From contig CAJHZI010000593.1 of assembly GCA_905160935.1 (NCBI GenBank), forward strand, positions 1-64,000: a stretch of DNA of 64,000 bases, given 5' to 3'. Positions 1 to 12,314 of this stretch are shown here, piece by piece. Both the position numbers and the translations under genes were made by a program. The stretch's first letter is position 1; each line of letters begins with the position of its first letter. The stretch is from Enchytraeus crypticus. Its lineage: Eukaryota > Annelida > Clitellata > Enchytraeida > Enchytraeidae. Below the pieces are notes generated by a model, which searched no databases, was not told where the DNA came from, and saw nothing but the letters and a program-made list of their open reading frames with translations.

Positions 1-109
1 ATATATATATATATATATAATATACATATATATATATATATTGTACAGAGAAAAGTAGAAGAGTAACTGTATAAAAGTAGAAATATAACTATATAAAATA
101 TATAATATG

Positions 110-145
<36 letters not shown>

Positions 146-199
146 CATATATACATGTAAATATATATATATATATATATATATTTACATATATACATG

Positions 200-235
<36 letters not shown>
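1..235. repeat. AT-rich microsatellite array
   Basis: Runs of (AT)n alternate with a repeated unit reading about TTTACATATATACATGTAAATATATA. The array is simple-sequence DNA with no coding signal. It forms the left edge of the window and lies in the presumed first intron or downstream part of the minus-strand gene at 430-586. Confidence 0.9.
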
Positions 236-238
<3 letters not shown>

Positions 239-429
239 CTTTAACATATTTGACTAGCATATCGAATTATTGTTATTACTATTATTATTACTGATCTGGA
301 CTGGACCAGCAACGCGTTGTTCTTGTAGATCAGTCCTGAGATCTGTGCGACATGTACATTAGATGACTATTCTTTATATCAGTACAAAATTTAACTTTTA
401 AAACACTCCTTTTTGGTAAACCTTCTTAC

Positions 430-586
430 CTTTCTGATCTCCTAATCCAATATCAACCTTCTCGTAAGCTTCGTTCCTTGATACCAAACTGCTCAAAATT
501 CCTAATATTCTCACTTCGTTAGGTAGACGTTCATTTTCTTTCTCCGCTCCTACTGTTTGGAACTCTGCCTCCTGATCTTCGCTCAT
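430..586 (-). CDS. first coding exon of an unrecognised gene, partial
   Basis: Reading leftwards from an ATG at 586, the frame stays open for 52 codons and then meets a good splice donor (CAGAAAG then GTAAGA), which leaves phase 1. The peptide is acidic at its N-terminus (starts MSEDQEAEF) and then has a predicted amphipathic stretch with the motif NEVRILGILSSL. I do not recognise the family. The rest of the gene would lie left of the window, beyond the AT-rich array. The exon call rests on the open frame and the donor only; without the next exon it is moderate at best. Confidence 0.4.
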
Positions 587-683
587 GTTCTACAACTTCC
601 ACTTTCCATTGTAAGTTGAAAACGCATCTCTTCCCACCATAGATTTTATTTCATCTTGCCTGACTGTTTTTCATCACCGGACC

Positions 684-850
684 GGCACTGTTTAGGATCT
701 TTTATTTCTCTTCAGCACATGTTTTTTCAGATCGTTAGGGGTGAATCGATTTGTAGTGACATGTGATGGAGGGACGTCCCTGACATCATCCTTGTATGAG
801 GAAACGGACGTTAAACCTTTATTATTATTATTATTATTATTATTGTTACA
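684..850 (-). repeat. dispersed repeat with conserved GACGTTAAA tail
   Basis: Read on the minus strand, this copy ends in an (ATT)n/(TTA)n run, next to the conserved block that reads GATGAGGAAAC(G/T)GACGTTAAA in this family, with CCCTGACATCATCC nearby. The same block recurs at 11395-11465, 14395-14690 and 18600-18895. A similar stretch lies inside both terminal repeats of element B. A short tail shared by many copies and followed by a microsatellite is typical of the 3' end of a SINE or LINE family. The open frame that crosses it (692-946) is not a gene. Confidence 0.6.
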
Positions 851-1036
851 ATAAACAAAGTTCTTTGTCACAAAACCAAAGTTTAGAAACAGCAGTGAGA
901 ATAAGTAGATAAAAGTAAACAAGTATAAAGACCAATTAACATCCATACGGAGAGTTGTGAAGAGCTACTTTTGAAGGCTATTAATTATGAGAAAATTCAG
1001 TTAGAAATCTTTCTCTCATACTGAAATGATAGAAAA

Positions 1037-1245
1037 TAGCTGGGTATTTCAAGCTGGGTATTTCAGGCTGGGTATTTCAGGCTGGACATTTCAAGCTGGG
1101 TATTTCAAGTTGGGTATTTCAAACTGGGTATTTCAAGCTGGGTAGTTTAAGCTGGGTATTTCAAGCTGGGTATTTCATGCTGGCTGGGTATTTTTAAGCT
1201 GGGTATTTCAATTTGGGTATTTCAGGCTGGGTATTTTAAACAGGG
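1037..1245. repeat. 15-bp minisatellite
   Basis: About fourteen slightly diverged tandem copies of a unit reading AGCTGGGTATTTCAA. No gene overlaps it. Confidence 0.92.
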
Positions 1246-1384
1246 TAGTTCAGACTGTTTGCAGATAATAGTAAATTCCTGGTCAAATTCTGCCATCATT
1301 TGACTAAAGGATTCAAAACAAACTGCTGGACACTTCTATATATCTCAGATGATATGGAAGACCAAAACCACAACCAAAACCTCT

Positions 1385-1740
1385 CAAGCTGTAGGTTGTT
1401 AAGTAGGATGAGTATAAGTTATGACAGTTATGAGTATAAGTTATGACATTTATAAGTTATGACAGTTATGAGTATAAGATATGACTGTTATGAGTATAAG
1501 TTATGAGTATAAGTTATGACTGTTATTAGTATAAGTTATGACAGTTATGAGTATAAGTTATGACATTTATAAGTTATGACAGTTATGAGTATAAGATATG
1601 ACTGTTATGAGTATAAGTTATGAGTATAAGTTATGACTGTTATTAGTATAAGTTATGACAGTTATGAGTATAAGTTATGACAGTTATAAGTATAAGTTAT
1701 GACAGTTATGAGTATAAGTTATGACTGCTATGAGTTTAAG
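1385..1740. repeat. tandem repeat of TATAAGTTATGACAGTTATGAG type
   Basis: Tandem copies of a ~22-bp unit (ATAAGTTATGACAGTTATGAGT) and shortened versions of it, partly organised as a higher-order repeat of ~100 bp. It lies just downstream of the three-exon minus-strand gene. Confidence 0.9.
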
Positions 1741-1846
1741 TTAAAACTGTAACTTCATTCTAAGTAAACAACGAGCACATTAATTAAAAAATTTTTATTT
1801 GTTTTTCCACTGATCATGTAGACATAAAAGCAAGCAGTATAGTGAT

Positions 1847-3164
1847 TTAGCGAGATTTATTAATTTCTGAAGTAACCTTGACCTTCACTTTGCTCACTCC
1901 AGGCTCTCCTTGATCCAACTTTCTTCGGCAGGCTTCCTAAAACTTCTTCTTCTTCTTCTTTCTTTAAACATAATGTCAATTATAAATTTAATAATTTAAT
2001 GTAATGCATATCAAGAGACTATAGAAATTTTCCTATTGAAAAGTAGTACATAAGAATGTAGTAATTTAGAAACAAATTATAACAGTATAAATTTAAATAC
2101 ACTCAGTATACATCTAGGCATATTCAATTGTCATTCAACCTGCTATTAAAATAAATCTTCTGCCCATGAAGGAAAACATTTTCCATGTTGTCTAATGCTA
2201 GACTGAATGCATCTCAGGTTCTGATTAAATATTATCTAAGAACTAGCAGTAGTTTAGCTCAAGTTAAACAAAAAATTTCAACCTTTTTCTGTCTCTCTAA
2301 TCTCATGGCTTGTGACAATCTCTTTCTCACTTCACACTGAAAATTTTTCAATCGACTTTCTTTCTCCAGCTCTAATTCCTCCATCCAAGCTTGCACTAAA
2401 AGGGCAGAATTCTATAAAAACAAAGTGCCACAGTTTTCAACAACACATATAGCTATATTAAAAGTATTTTACAAGTTTCACAAGTTTATTAAATTATGCT
2501 TAATTATAAATACAATTAAATAAACTACCACATTTTATAAATGTTTTTGTGCTTCTTTCACTCTAAGTTTGAAGCAGTACATGGTTTATATACACACAAT
2601 CAGTACATGGTTTATTAGAACTGAATTTTTGCATCCACTAGGGATCTTTATTTAACTGGCCCAAATTATGATTCCATAGCGAGTGCCCGACGTTGTCAAG
2701 AACAACAAACAGTAATACTCAAAATATTTGCTGCTGCGACTGCTACATTCTTTTCTGTCAATGATCAATAACTTTGATACATAAGTAAACTTGTATGATC
2801 AAAATCTGCAATGTAGGACTTAATGAAACCCACCAAGCTTTGACTGATCTCTCCTCATATAACACGTTTATAGTGCATTCGTCTTTAATTATATTAATCA
2901 CAATTTAAATTACTTAAATTATGTGTCTTGTTTAGTACAATAACATATCTAGCAGTTCTGAGTCAGAAAGCAAATTACAAGCTTGTTTAAGACTAACGAT
3001 TATAATACCTGGGGATCTTCCTCTATAGTAGGAACATTTATCAACAGTAACGTCGCGGTAGACTTTGCAACGTCTTTGAGTAAAATTCCATCCTGTCGGG
3101 CGGATAACTGACCGGCAGAGGTTGAAGGGCGAGATTCTTCCCTCGAAACATTTCTAAACCTCAT
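1847..3164 (-). CDS. small coiled-coil protein, resembles the N-terminal part of CCDC15
   Basis: Three exons keep frame at every junction: 3164-3009 (52 codons, ATG in AACAAAATGAGG, donor CCCCAG/GTATTA), 2411-2283 (43 codons, acceptor TATAG, donor AAAAAG/GTTGAA) and 1936-1847 (29 codons plus TAA). The product is 124 aa. Exon 1 is serine-rich. Exon 2 codes for a charged helix with the motif VQAWMEELELEKESRLKNFQ, followed by a basic stretch, probably a coiled coil. The spacing of a tryptophan, an acidic run, then FQ-x-x-V-x-x-R resembles the N-terminal region of vertebrate CCDC15, a centriole/cilium protein. That match is from memory of the family pattern and is tentative. The last acceptor is weak, so the C-terminus could differ. 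The gene is head-to-head with the JHY-like gene. Confidence 0.6.
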
Positions 3165-3670
3165 TTTGTTGTATTAAACATTTGTTAAGAATCTAATGTA
3201 AACAAAACGGCCATATTGTTTACATTAATTCGACCAATGAGGACACGCGTATAAGACAGCTTTTAAGTCACGTGACTTCCCGTTGCTATCCAAGTTAAAG
3301 CATCAATATTTTTTATATTAATTGACAAATTTTTATCAAATGTTATAACTTATGCTTATTAATTGACAAATTATTTAGTTGTTTGCTACTTTAAGGGCAA
3401 GTTTCATAGAACGCACTTATCATTAGAACAATGTCAACTAATGTGTCAAATCATTGTGTCATCTATTCATATATCAGCACACAAAGAAATGGACTTGCCA
3501 TGCACTCCCTGAACCAATCATAGAGCTGATAACATTTAAAGGTAGACGTGGGATGTCATGGCAACAAATTTGTAAACATGAAAGTAAAACAAAATTAGTT
3601 TATTGTAAAATTTAAAAAAAACTAATTATTTTGTGAACTAAGTACTACGTACTAAGTTCGATTTGTCAGC
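3165..3670. promoter_or_regulatory. bidirectional promoter between the two divergent genes
   Basis: About 505 bp separate the two divergent start codons. At 3547-3560 the sequence GATGTCATGGCAAC matches one half of the RFX X-box palindrome (ATGGCAAC) well and the other half partly. A weaker match, GTTGCTATCC, lies near 3283. X-boxes control cilia genes, which fits the tentative identity of both neighbours. There is no clear TATA box. The regulatory role is inferred. Confidence 0.5.
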
Positions 3671-6600
3671 ATGAGTGAAGAAGAAACTCAAAAGATTTAT
3701 GTGGAGTCACCGATCTTCACTGAATTCGATCAGAAAACTTTCACATACGTTGATCCAGATCTTGATACTGTCGTGGATGAGCATGGTTTAACTTATAGAA
3801 AGATAAATTCTGTTAATATAAACCAGGGTTTAACTCTTCAGCCAACAAGTACTGCGAACCTCAATCCCCGCCTAACTCCTAGACATATTAACTCTGGCAC
3901 CGTTATACTGGAGACTAAGGAATCAGACGAAGAATTTGAAGATTTAGAAAAGTCTGGAAGGTCTTTTGAGTCAGTGAAAGAGGAGGCGGGGTCACTGTAT
4001 GAGAGGCGGGGTCAAGAGAAATCAAACGTTAGAGATGAGATCTCCATTGGGAAAGACTCTGGTGCAATGGAAGACAGAGAAGATGTCGAGGAGGAATATT
4101 CAGATGACGAATATGAATCAGATCGAAATATAGAAGATAATGAGGAAGAAAAAGAAAGTGAGGAAGTGGATGAATTTTATGTTGCAGAAGAGATGAATGA
4201 GGAGGAAGAAGAAGAACTTGTTGTAAAAGATGATGAAACATATGAAATGAGTGAGTTTTATTTTAAAATTAAAGTTAAATTAAATTAGTTAATGTTAAGT
4301 TAAAGTTTAGAATCTTTGCTATTTAAGTTTGCTATTTAATTTTAGTTTTACTTTGGTTCTAGGCACCTATATGGCATTTTATATTTCACAAGAAATGAAA
4401 TAAAATCTCTTAAAGGAAATTTTTTTGGTATTAATGACTTTAGATTTTAATTTGGAATATTTAAAAAATTTCATATTTTTAGTAATACAGGCCTTTTTGC
4501 ATTTTATTGTAAATTAAATTTATACTAAAATGCTTTCTCTTTTATAAAATAATTCTTATCTATTTCTTGATATCACTTAGTAACAAAAAGCTTGGAACAC
4601 CACAGACCTGTAAAAACAACTGAGCAACAATTCATCATCAGACATTCATCCAATCAGAGAGAAGGCTCAATTCCAACCAATCACAATGCAGACATTCTTT
4701 CCCGGATTCCCATTGGACTGAGTTCGGTCAAGAGCGTTACAACGGAGGACATTGAAGAAGATGAAAAACAACAACTACTGGAGCGCCACAAGTCACAGGC
4801 GGAGCAGGTGTCCAGGAATAAAATCCCGCAGCTCGATCTGATGGACTCAGAGGAGGAGGTGTGGACCACAGGACATGACCTTGAGATCTCTGAAGGTCGT
4901 AGTATGGGAAAGAAAAGCGACAAAAGTTTTGCGAGAGATTCATTGGAGGTTACTGAGAGAGAGGGTGGAGCTTCGAAGGTTAACGCGAGAAGGGGTGGGA
5001 CATTGGGAGAACGGAGTGGGAACGAGCAGAACATGGGTAACATTGAAGACAAGAAGTTTATGGATGAGATGAGTTCTCAAGGCATTCACAGTGTACCCAG
5101 GATTGCACAAGCAACCTCTGAGTCCAAAATCAATCAACCTCATAAGTTGACTAACAACGCTGAGCATCAGGAATCTCAAAATTCTGCAGTGGTTGGTAGA
5201 GGTTTGTCTGGCTACTTGCCAAGAGAAGAAGGTCCCGGAAGCAAGGCTTTGTCAAGAAGTCAGATTCCACTTAGCAAGCAGTCAGATGATCTACTGTTGA
5301 ATAAAGAAAACAGTTCGGTGTTAAATGCTCGAGAAAAAAATAAAGGTTCAATTAAACCGAGGAACTGGGACTTGGGAAGGACTAGTAAGAAAAGCAGTCA
5401 GGATGCGTCAAGAACTGAAAGTAAGACAGAGAATGGAAGAGAGTTGAAGCCAGGCAAGCAAGGAACCTCTTCGGCTGCTCTCAGAACAAGATATTCCAGC
5501 AAGGACTTCATAGAGGAGAACAAGAGAGGCCTGAGGCAGCCACCTCCGAGGAAGACCTACGGAGAGATCTATGCAGAGAGACATCAGGCGGTGGAGAGTG
5601 CCAGGCAGGGAACAGAAAATGATGATAATCAAGATATATCTGACGAGTATAACTCTACGTGGGCAAGATATGATGCAAATGGAAACGTCAAGCAAGGTGA
5701 TTGGGTAATGGGAACTGTGGGAGGGGATAGTATGATCCATCAGCCAATAGAAGAGCAGAATTATGATGCAAAAGAGATGTATACTTCAAATGAGGAGGAG
5801 ATTTGGAATGAGAGGCAACGTGATTCGCTGATAAGAAAGAAACATCAGGCTGGAGAAGTGCCAAGAAGGAGAGTGGGAGGAGCCAAGAGCTATCAATCAA
5901 ATAATAGAGCTGTGAGAGATAAAGCACATTCAGATCAATTAAAAGGTGTGCATGGTGATTATCTTCGTTCTAATAACGCAGATGTTGTGAAATAAAATAT
6001 AATATATCAATTTGTTATCGACTAACTGATTATAAATTTGCAATGAATTCTTACTGGACTATTAAATTTCTGTTCTGCCACATTTTGATAAGCTAATTAA
6101 ATAATGCAATAGTTGATTATTGCTAATTGGCTGCTTGAATTTCCCTTTGATTTTATAATGATTTAATTAATTCTGTGCATTGAACAAATGAATTTAAAAT
6201 ATATTAAATAAATAATTATTTATGATTCAATTAATTCTGTGAATTGAACAAATGAATTTAAAATATATTAAATAAATAAATAATGTAGTGCAATTAATTT
6301 TATTTTCGCAGGAGGCTCTGCCCCTACTATTCGTCAGCCGATCGTATTGTCACCTATCAAAAGGGCTTCAGCCAATGACGATTCAAGTGGGAGTGGCTTA
6401 ATGAGACGTACAGCCAGTCAGCCCGCCCCTCACACAGCAGATTCTGTTCTGATTGGTCAGCCTCCTAATGAACCGTCCAATTCTTATCAACAGGTTCTCA
6501 ACTCATTAACGCATAAAACCATCTTTTAAATCAATCAATTAGAGTTTAGATTAATGTACGCTATATTTCACATGTGTGATTTGAGGCAGAAAACTGAAGG

Positions 6601-9600
6601 TTTTAAGGGTACAACTGAAATAAAAATCTTTTTCTCTGTTTCCCTGATTTATGGATCTGATTGTCTGACGTATCTATTTAAAGGCTGAGTGGATATAAAT
6701 TAAAGCAATTTTGTATTTAAAACTAGTATTTGATGTTTTTCTGCATTTGTGTGCATGTATACTCTGCATCATACTGCATTTGTTTGTTTATTTTACATTA
6801 TCAAACAAATACAACTATAATGCTTTCTGTTGCTATAAGTAAAATATCTGATGTCTCAATCCTGTATTCCAAAAGTGTGTAGATAGGTTGTACAGTACTT
6901 TTATGATAAGTACATTTTAACTTATATTATACATCACAGGATTTAGTGTTTTTATGTTAAATACGTGCAGGACAATACGATACATCATGTGATGCAGTGT
7001 TTTTATGTTAAATGCGTGTAGGCCGATTCGATACATCATGTGATGCAGTGTTTTTATGTTAAATGCATGTAGGCCGATTTGATACATCATGTGATGCAGT
7101 GTTCTTAGTTAAATACGTGTAGGCTGATTTGATACATCATGTGATGCAGTGTTTTTATGTTAAATACATGTAGGCCGATTTGATGCATCATGTGATGCAG
7201 TGTTTTTATGTTAAATACGTGTAGGCTGACACGATACATCATGTGATGTTAACAGAGGACGGACAGAGAGTAAGTGTTGATATTAATCTCAAGGTCATCA
7301 GTCCAAGGTCATCAGGTCAAGGACGTCAGATTGGTTCGAGGAGTCCAAAAACAGATGTTCTCAATCTCGCAGCAGAGCAGCAACAACAACATGTGCTACA
7401 TCAGTTGCCACAACTGCAACAACAAAATATTTCTTTTCAACAACAACAACAACTTAATTTTCAACAGCAGTTACAGCTGCAGCAGCTGCAACAACAGCAA
7501 CCGCATCAAAATCAGATTCAATATTTTCAGCTGTTGCAGAGACAACAGCTGCGGCAAATTCCTCAGCAGTTACAACAGCAAATTGTTCAACAGCAGCTGC
7601 AGCAAATGCCACTGCAGAAGCAGCAGCTGGTACCGCGACAGTTTCAGCAGAATTCAAACAGTGGTAACACTAATCAGAACGCTGGTGGTAAGACAGCAGT
7701 GAAGCAGCTAAATGTCAAGGTCGGCCAGCAGGCTGTGATTCTTAGGCCACAGCTGCAGCAGCTGGCGGGAGGAGCTTCAAAGACAGCTCAGTACAGCTAT
7801 ATACAGGTTTGTACTGGCTGTATTATAAAGGGCATTCAAATGTTTTAGCATTTTAATTGTTAAATTGGAATTTATTAACAAATGCTGATTTACACCCGTC
7901 TAGAAACAGTTTGGTGTTAAATTTTTAGGAAATGTTAGCTAAATCTAATAATGTGTTTCTACTTGTGCCTAGATTATTGAAAGCTAATTTTGCTGTTTAT
8001 TTAATGACCTCAATGGAATCTCCTCTAATTGTGTATAAAAATCTTAAAATGCACTTTACAATTAATAATGGAAGGTAAACTATCGCCAACTTTTCAACTA
8101 CTTTAACATCGTAAAACTGTAGCAGTTATGCCATATTTCTACTTATGCTTTCTTGCACACTTAGTAATATTTTTGTAATAATATACAGCCTGGAGTGCCA
8201 TTCAATCAACCAATCAGCTTGCAGGAATTGCAACCAGCCTACCCACACCTGCAGTATACTCTACCTATCAATCAACAACAAACTCCACCTCATTTCATGC
8301 AATATGCTAATGGCTTCGATCAAGCTCCTCCTCCACATGTTCTTGGATCTGTTGCCCCAGCTATCAATCAGAATCTAGCCACTCAAGCACAGCCAATCAG
8401 GCCCTACCCTGTGTTACCTCCTCTAGGGGTTTCCAGCAGTACGGTAGGTGTAAATCTACTGTTCATAAATCATTTTCTGATTTGTGACATTTTAATTGGG
8501 TTCATCATTCTGGTTATGTTGTTGTTGTTTGCGGATATTTATTTTATTAGCAATTTGGAGGGCAACTTGAATTTGTGACATTCTTTGTGTTACCAAGTTG
8601 TTGCAAAGAAAAGACCTGATTTCCAACAGAGTATAGTTATACTCTAGATTTAAACCATTTCGTTTAATATCAATAAATCATCAAATTTCCTTGACCCGTG
8701 TGATCACTATTTCTGCAGGGTACAAGGGGGACGAGCCCCCCAGTGTCCGGGATGACGATCCCCCCAGCAGCAGGGGGGTACCTGGAGCAGTACCAGAGAG
8801 CGAGAGAGGTGGGAGGGAGGGAGTACAGACAGTACACACTGGACGACTACAAGAAGCTCAAGGCTGAGCTGAGATACACCAATGTCGGCAGTCTGGGACC
8901 TGATCTAGAAAATCTGGAACTGAAGGAAAGGGTAAACTACTTCATATCTACGAATAATGTGCTTAGAGGTTTCCGTTAAGTTGCTAGATCAATCAGTTAG
9001 CTGTGTGGCATTTCAATGTATATGAACAATTGAATGTGCACGCTGAAAAGTGCCATACTTACTAAGTACATAAGCAAATTTTAATATGTGTACTATAAAC
9101 AGTAGGCTTACCATATTATTTTATAGCTCTTTAAAATAAACTTTTAATAGCCTAACTAGTGCAGACAGTCTATAGGATTATTAGTAGTGATGTGCTTAAC
9201 GACTCTTCCGAGAGAGCAGCATATAAACGACACGCACAGCTCAGTGAATAGACTCTTTTGAGCTGCTCACCTGCACACTGCTCTCAATTGTTCAATTGCT
9301 CGCACTGTTCACACACTGACTACAGTAACTGCACTGAAGCTGAGTCTAGGCCTACGTGTCTTCTATTAGTCTAGGCCCTATAGTAGTCTACTGCTCGAGT
9401 CAGACGGTGTTGCCAGTAGGCCGGGTTTCATGCACAACTTGGGCACTTAATATGCCAGTTGCATTTAGGTGGGCTATATTTTTTAGGCGTCTGGTAACCC
9501 TATATACGAGTGAGTGTTATAAACTGACAAGTGTGAATACATTATACAAGATACAACTGATGAAGCGATAGTCTGAAAAAATCAATAAATACTATTTATA

Positions 9601-10802
9601 TCACTGTATGACTGCAAGGACTCCACGGTCGTCACCAGTCTTACCTATGCATCATCTCTGAAATGGCTTTGTATAAAGAGAAACACTTATCAAACTAACT
9701 TAAATAAAAGCCCCTTAATTGCAGGCCTATTTGCTAAGTAGCTACGTATTATAAATTACAGATTTACTTAGAGCAAAATGTATGTGTGTGTTTGTACTTG
9801 TTTGTATATTTGTAGGTATGTATTTGTAAGTGTGTGTATGTATTTGTATATATGTAGGTAAGTGTTTGTATGTGTGTATGTATTTGTTTGTATGTGTTTG
9901 TATGTGTAGAGAGAGAAGATGCGCAGACAGCAGGAGTACGCTAGAGAGATCAAAAAGAGACACTTAGCAGAACAGCTGAAGAGACAAAGAGTGAGAGAAG
10001 CAGAAAGAGAATGGGAGGAGTCAGAAGTGATGATCGACAGCTCAGTGACCAATAGTAACTCAGATAGAGCTACTAGGGAGGAGCTAACGGCTCAAGACAA
10101 AAGGAAACTGGTCTGTTTTTAAATGCAGTTTAGTAAAAACATCTAATGATATTTTAATAAGCATTGAATGAAATCTTGCTCATATTTATTTATTTTGTAT
10201 TGTTATTCCTTACAGTTACACACATGACATACAGCATGTGCTACATAGTTCTCTTTCGTAGTTGCTGTCTTTGTAGTGTTCGTCATTTCCTCTCCGTGGT
10301 TTTTAGTAATCGTTGCCTTTTGTTGGCTCATCAATTGCAACCGCACAAACAATTTTATAAATAGGCCTAAGTAAATAATATTAAATAAATAGTAAATAAA
10401 CCAACAAGCAATGTGGAACTTTGTGCTATGGAAGTGCTTAACTTTGCGTTGTTTACAAGCACTGGAGTACTCTAATACATTGTATTGGTTTGGAGTATCT
10501 CTATTGTAGTATTGTACATTTCTAATACCCTGTATTGTTCCCAGGCACTGGAGTATGCTAAGACGGTTCAGAAGCCTCGAGTTGTTCCTCGATTACTTCA
10601 CAACAACAACAGCGACGACAACAACAACAACATAGACCCACATCTGAACAATAAGCCTGGCAGGAGAGACTCAAAGCTGAGGTCAAGGGACGTGGCTTAT
10701 GCTGATGAAACTAGGTCAGGGGCGGAGCTAGACGAGCTGTGGCTGATGCAGCAGCGCCACGAGGAGGAGAAACGTAGAGTGGCTCAGCTACTCAGGTCTT
10801 GA
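3671..10802 (+). CDS. JHY: JHY-like protein (juvenile hydrocephalus homologue), eight exons
   Basis: Eight exons join in frame: 3671-4250, 4581-5945, 6312-6493, 7258-7806, 8189-8443, 8719-8931, 9910-10110 and 10545-10802. Each has GT donors and AG acceptors, giving 1200 aa and a TGA stop. The N-terminal half is acidic and disordered (about residues 75-190). Exon 2 is a long charged low-complexity region. Exon 4 is glutamine-rich. The conserved part is C-terminal: YTLDDYKKLKAEL and GSLGPDL (exon 6), a basic helix EKMRRQQEYAREIKKR (exon 7), then ALEYAKTVQKPRV and a final helix RHEEEKRRVAQLLRS (exon 8). These match the conserved C-terminal blocks of JHY/C11orf63, needed for ependymal ciliogenesis in mouse. 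The protein is longer than I recall for the vertebrate one because of the disordered part. Exon 4 uses a weak acceptor beside a tandem repeat. Confidence 0.8.
6935..7250. repeat. ~60-bp tandem repeat in intron 3 of the JHY-like gene
   Basis: About five copies of a ~60-bp unit containing GATACATCATGTGATGCAGTG and TTTTTATGTTAAATACGTGTAGGCCGATT. The last copy runs directly into the acceptor of exon 4. That exon therefore lacks a normal pyrimidine tract, and its ACATCATGTGATG palindrome sits just before the splice site. Confidence 0.88.
9160..9909. repeat. intronic repeats before exon 7 of the JHY-like gene
   Basis: From 9180 to about 9560 lies non-coding sequence that begins TAGTAGTGATGTGC and has a pair of GACTC/GAGC blocks, a style seen in degenerate hAT-type non-autonomous elements. 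I cannot define both ends. From 9778 to 9908 there is a TGTATGTATTTG-rich simple repeat that runs directly into the acceptor of exon 7. I see no gene in this interval. Confidence 0.45.
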
Positions 10803-10944
10803 GTGACAGCTAATAGGCGTGACTTCTTATGCATGGTTTCATTACGTTTATGCATCATAATGAAGCAATTGTATACACAAATAATAGGATTATTATATTT
10901 ACGGATTGGTTAGCTGATGGAAAACTAGGCAGTCTATAACAAAT

Positions 10945-11095
10945 TAAAAAAGCTAATGTTAATGTTAGTTTCCTCACTCGAAAGCGATGTCAGTAACGGG
11001 CGAGTCCAGGATTTGAATCCCGCACAAAATGATCCGCAGTTGAATATCTTACCCACATCGCCACTGGCTCTAGCCAAGTGCAACGACAGCTAAGT
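10945..11095 (-). mobile_element. tRNA-derived SINE, minus orientation
   Basis: Reading leftwards, a tRNA-like head contains an A-box-like GTGGCGATGTGGGTAAG and a B-box-like GGGATTCAAATCC (complement of 11008-11020). It is followed by the shared body GACATCGCTTTCGAGTGAGGA and a tail AACTAACATTAACATTAGCTT. It is the same family as the copy at 12580-12725, which is in the opposite orientation. Both RNA polymerase III boxes and the conserved tail identify a SINE rather than a tRNA gene. Confidence 0.75.
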
Positions 11096-11394
11096 AATGG
11101 ACCATTTTAAATCAGGTAGGTGGGGTCTGTAATACTGATTGGCATTGGGTAAGGTTTCACTATGCCACTGTGAAACAGATAAATTGTTGGCTGATGAATT
11201 TATAATCCTGCAAATAAGAATAGACTGGGATAATGAATATTTATTATTCTTGAAATATTGATTGTAAATTTGCATAATCTTAATAAAATAATTTGCTGAT
11301 TATGGTTTAGTATTCTTGTTATTCTTTAGATTGTGGACAACAGATGTTCTCTTGTATGTTGTAAACATTGATGACGCAGTGTTGGGATACTGAA

Positions 11395-11465
11395 TCAATC
11401 AATCAATAAGAATTTAACGTCTGGTTTCTCACCATAAGGCAATGTCAGGGACGTCAATATGAATG
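11395..11465 (-). repeat. fragment of the GACGTTAAA-tail repeat family
   Basis: The forward strand reads AATTTAACGTCTGGTTTCTC and then GCAATGTCAGGGACGTC, which is the reverse of the conserved tail seen at 684-850 and 14395-14690. Nothing else of the repeat is visible here. Confidence 0.55.
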
Positions 11466-11989
11466 AATATAGGTCATTCATATGAGCGGGAGAGAGACGA
11501 AGAGTTAAGGTAAGAGTGGGTGAGGTTAGTGAAGGGTAGAGAGTAAGTACTCCCCTCTCTTTCCTCTCCCTACTCTTCAATTAAGACTGGAGTAATACTT
11601 ACTGAGATTAAAGAGTGATCTTTATGCTTATTGATTATATTTTGTCATATGCCTTAAAAAACCGTACTTACAAATTAAAGCCAAACTCAATATTTTATTG
11701 AGTTTCTAAATAAATTTTTCAATTTCAATTGATGATTTACATTATTTTATTAAGTATAAAAACCAGGTTAAAGAGACAATGTTCCTGATACCATCCTTGG
11801 ATTAAAGACGTCATACCTGTTTCATTACAATTATAATTATATATTTAAAACTTACGAGCAGTATTATGCTGTTTAATGTTGTATTTTACAATAATGCTGA
11901 AATGTTTTACGTCTCTTTATAACAGTATTCATACGTATGTCATCATTTTATGCATATACTGCTAGTATTTGTTTTTATATTGTTCAACG

Positions 11990-12016
11990 CTTCGATAGAG
12001 ATAGACAGAGAGAGAT

Positions 12017-12064
<48 letters not shown>
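11990..12064. repeat. (GA)n microsatellite
   Basis: Starts as imperfect GATAGACAGAGA and becomes a long pure GA run. The frame across it (11937-12134) is a repeat artefact. Confidence 0.95.
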
Positions 12065-12069
<5 letters not shown>

Positions 12070-12314
12070 CATTGCAACTGCTGGAGAACAATATATCGAT
12101 CACCATAGCAGAATTATTCACTGTCAATTGGTAGTTTATATTTCGTATTTTGTCAAGGACAAAATGGTAGTTTAAATTTCAGCATATACTTCGAGTTTTC
12201 TCGTCTATCTTCCTTTATTCAGCTGTAATACTAAATAAAGCGAGCCAATGCTGGTTATGGTATTTAGTATTTTAATTTTACTCATTTAGTTGCATACAGT
12301 TTGATAGCATCAGT

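Noticed and set aside
7274-7702. Asparagine/cysteine-rich frame and the alanine-rich minus frame 7454-7657
   Set aside because: They are shadows of the glutamine-rich exon 4 of the JHY-like gene; CAG/CAA repeats keep several frames open.
9742-10052. Minus-strand frames rich in HTNTYTH
   Set aside because: They read through the TGTATGTATTTG simple repeat and over the reverse strand of JHY exon 7.
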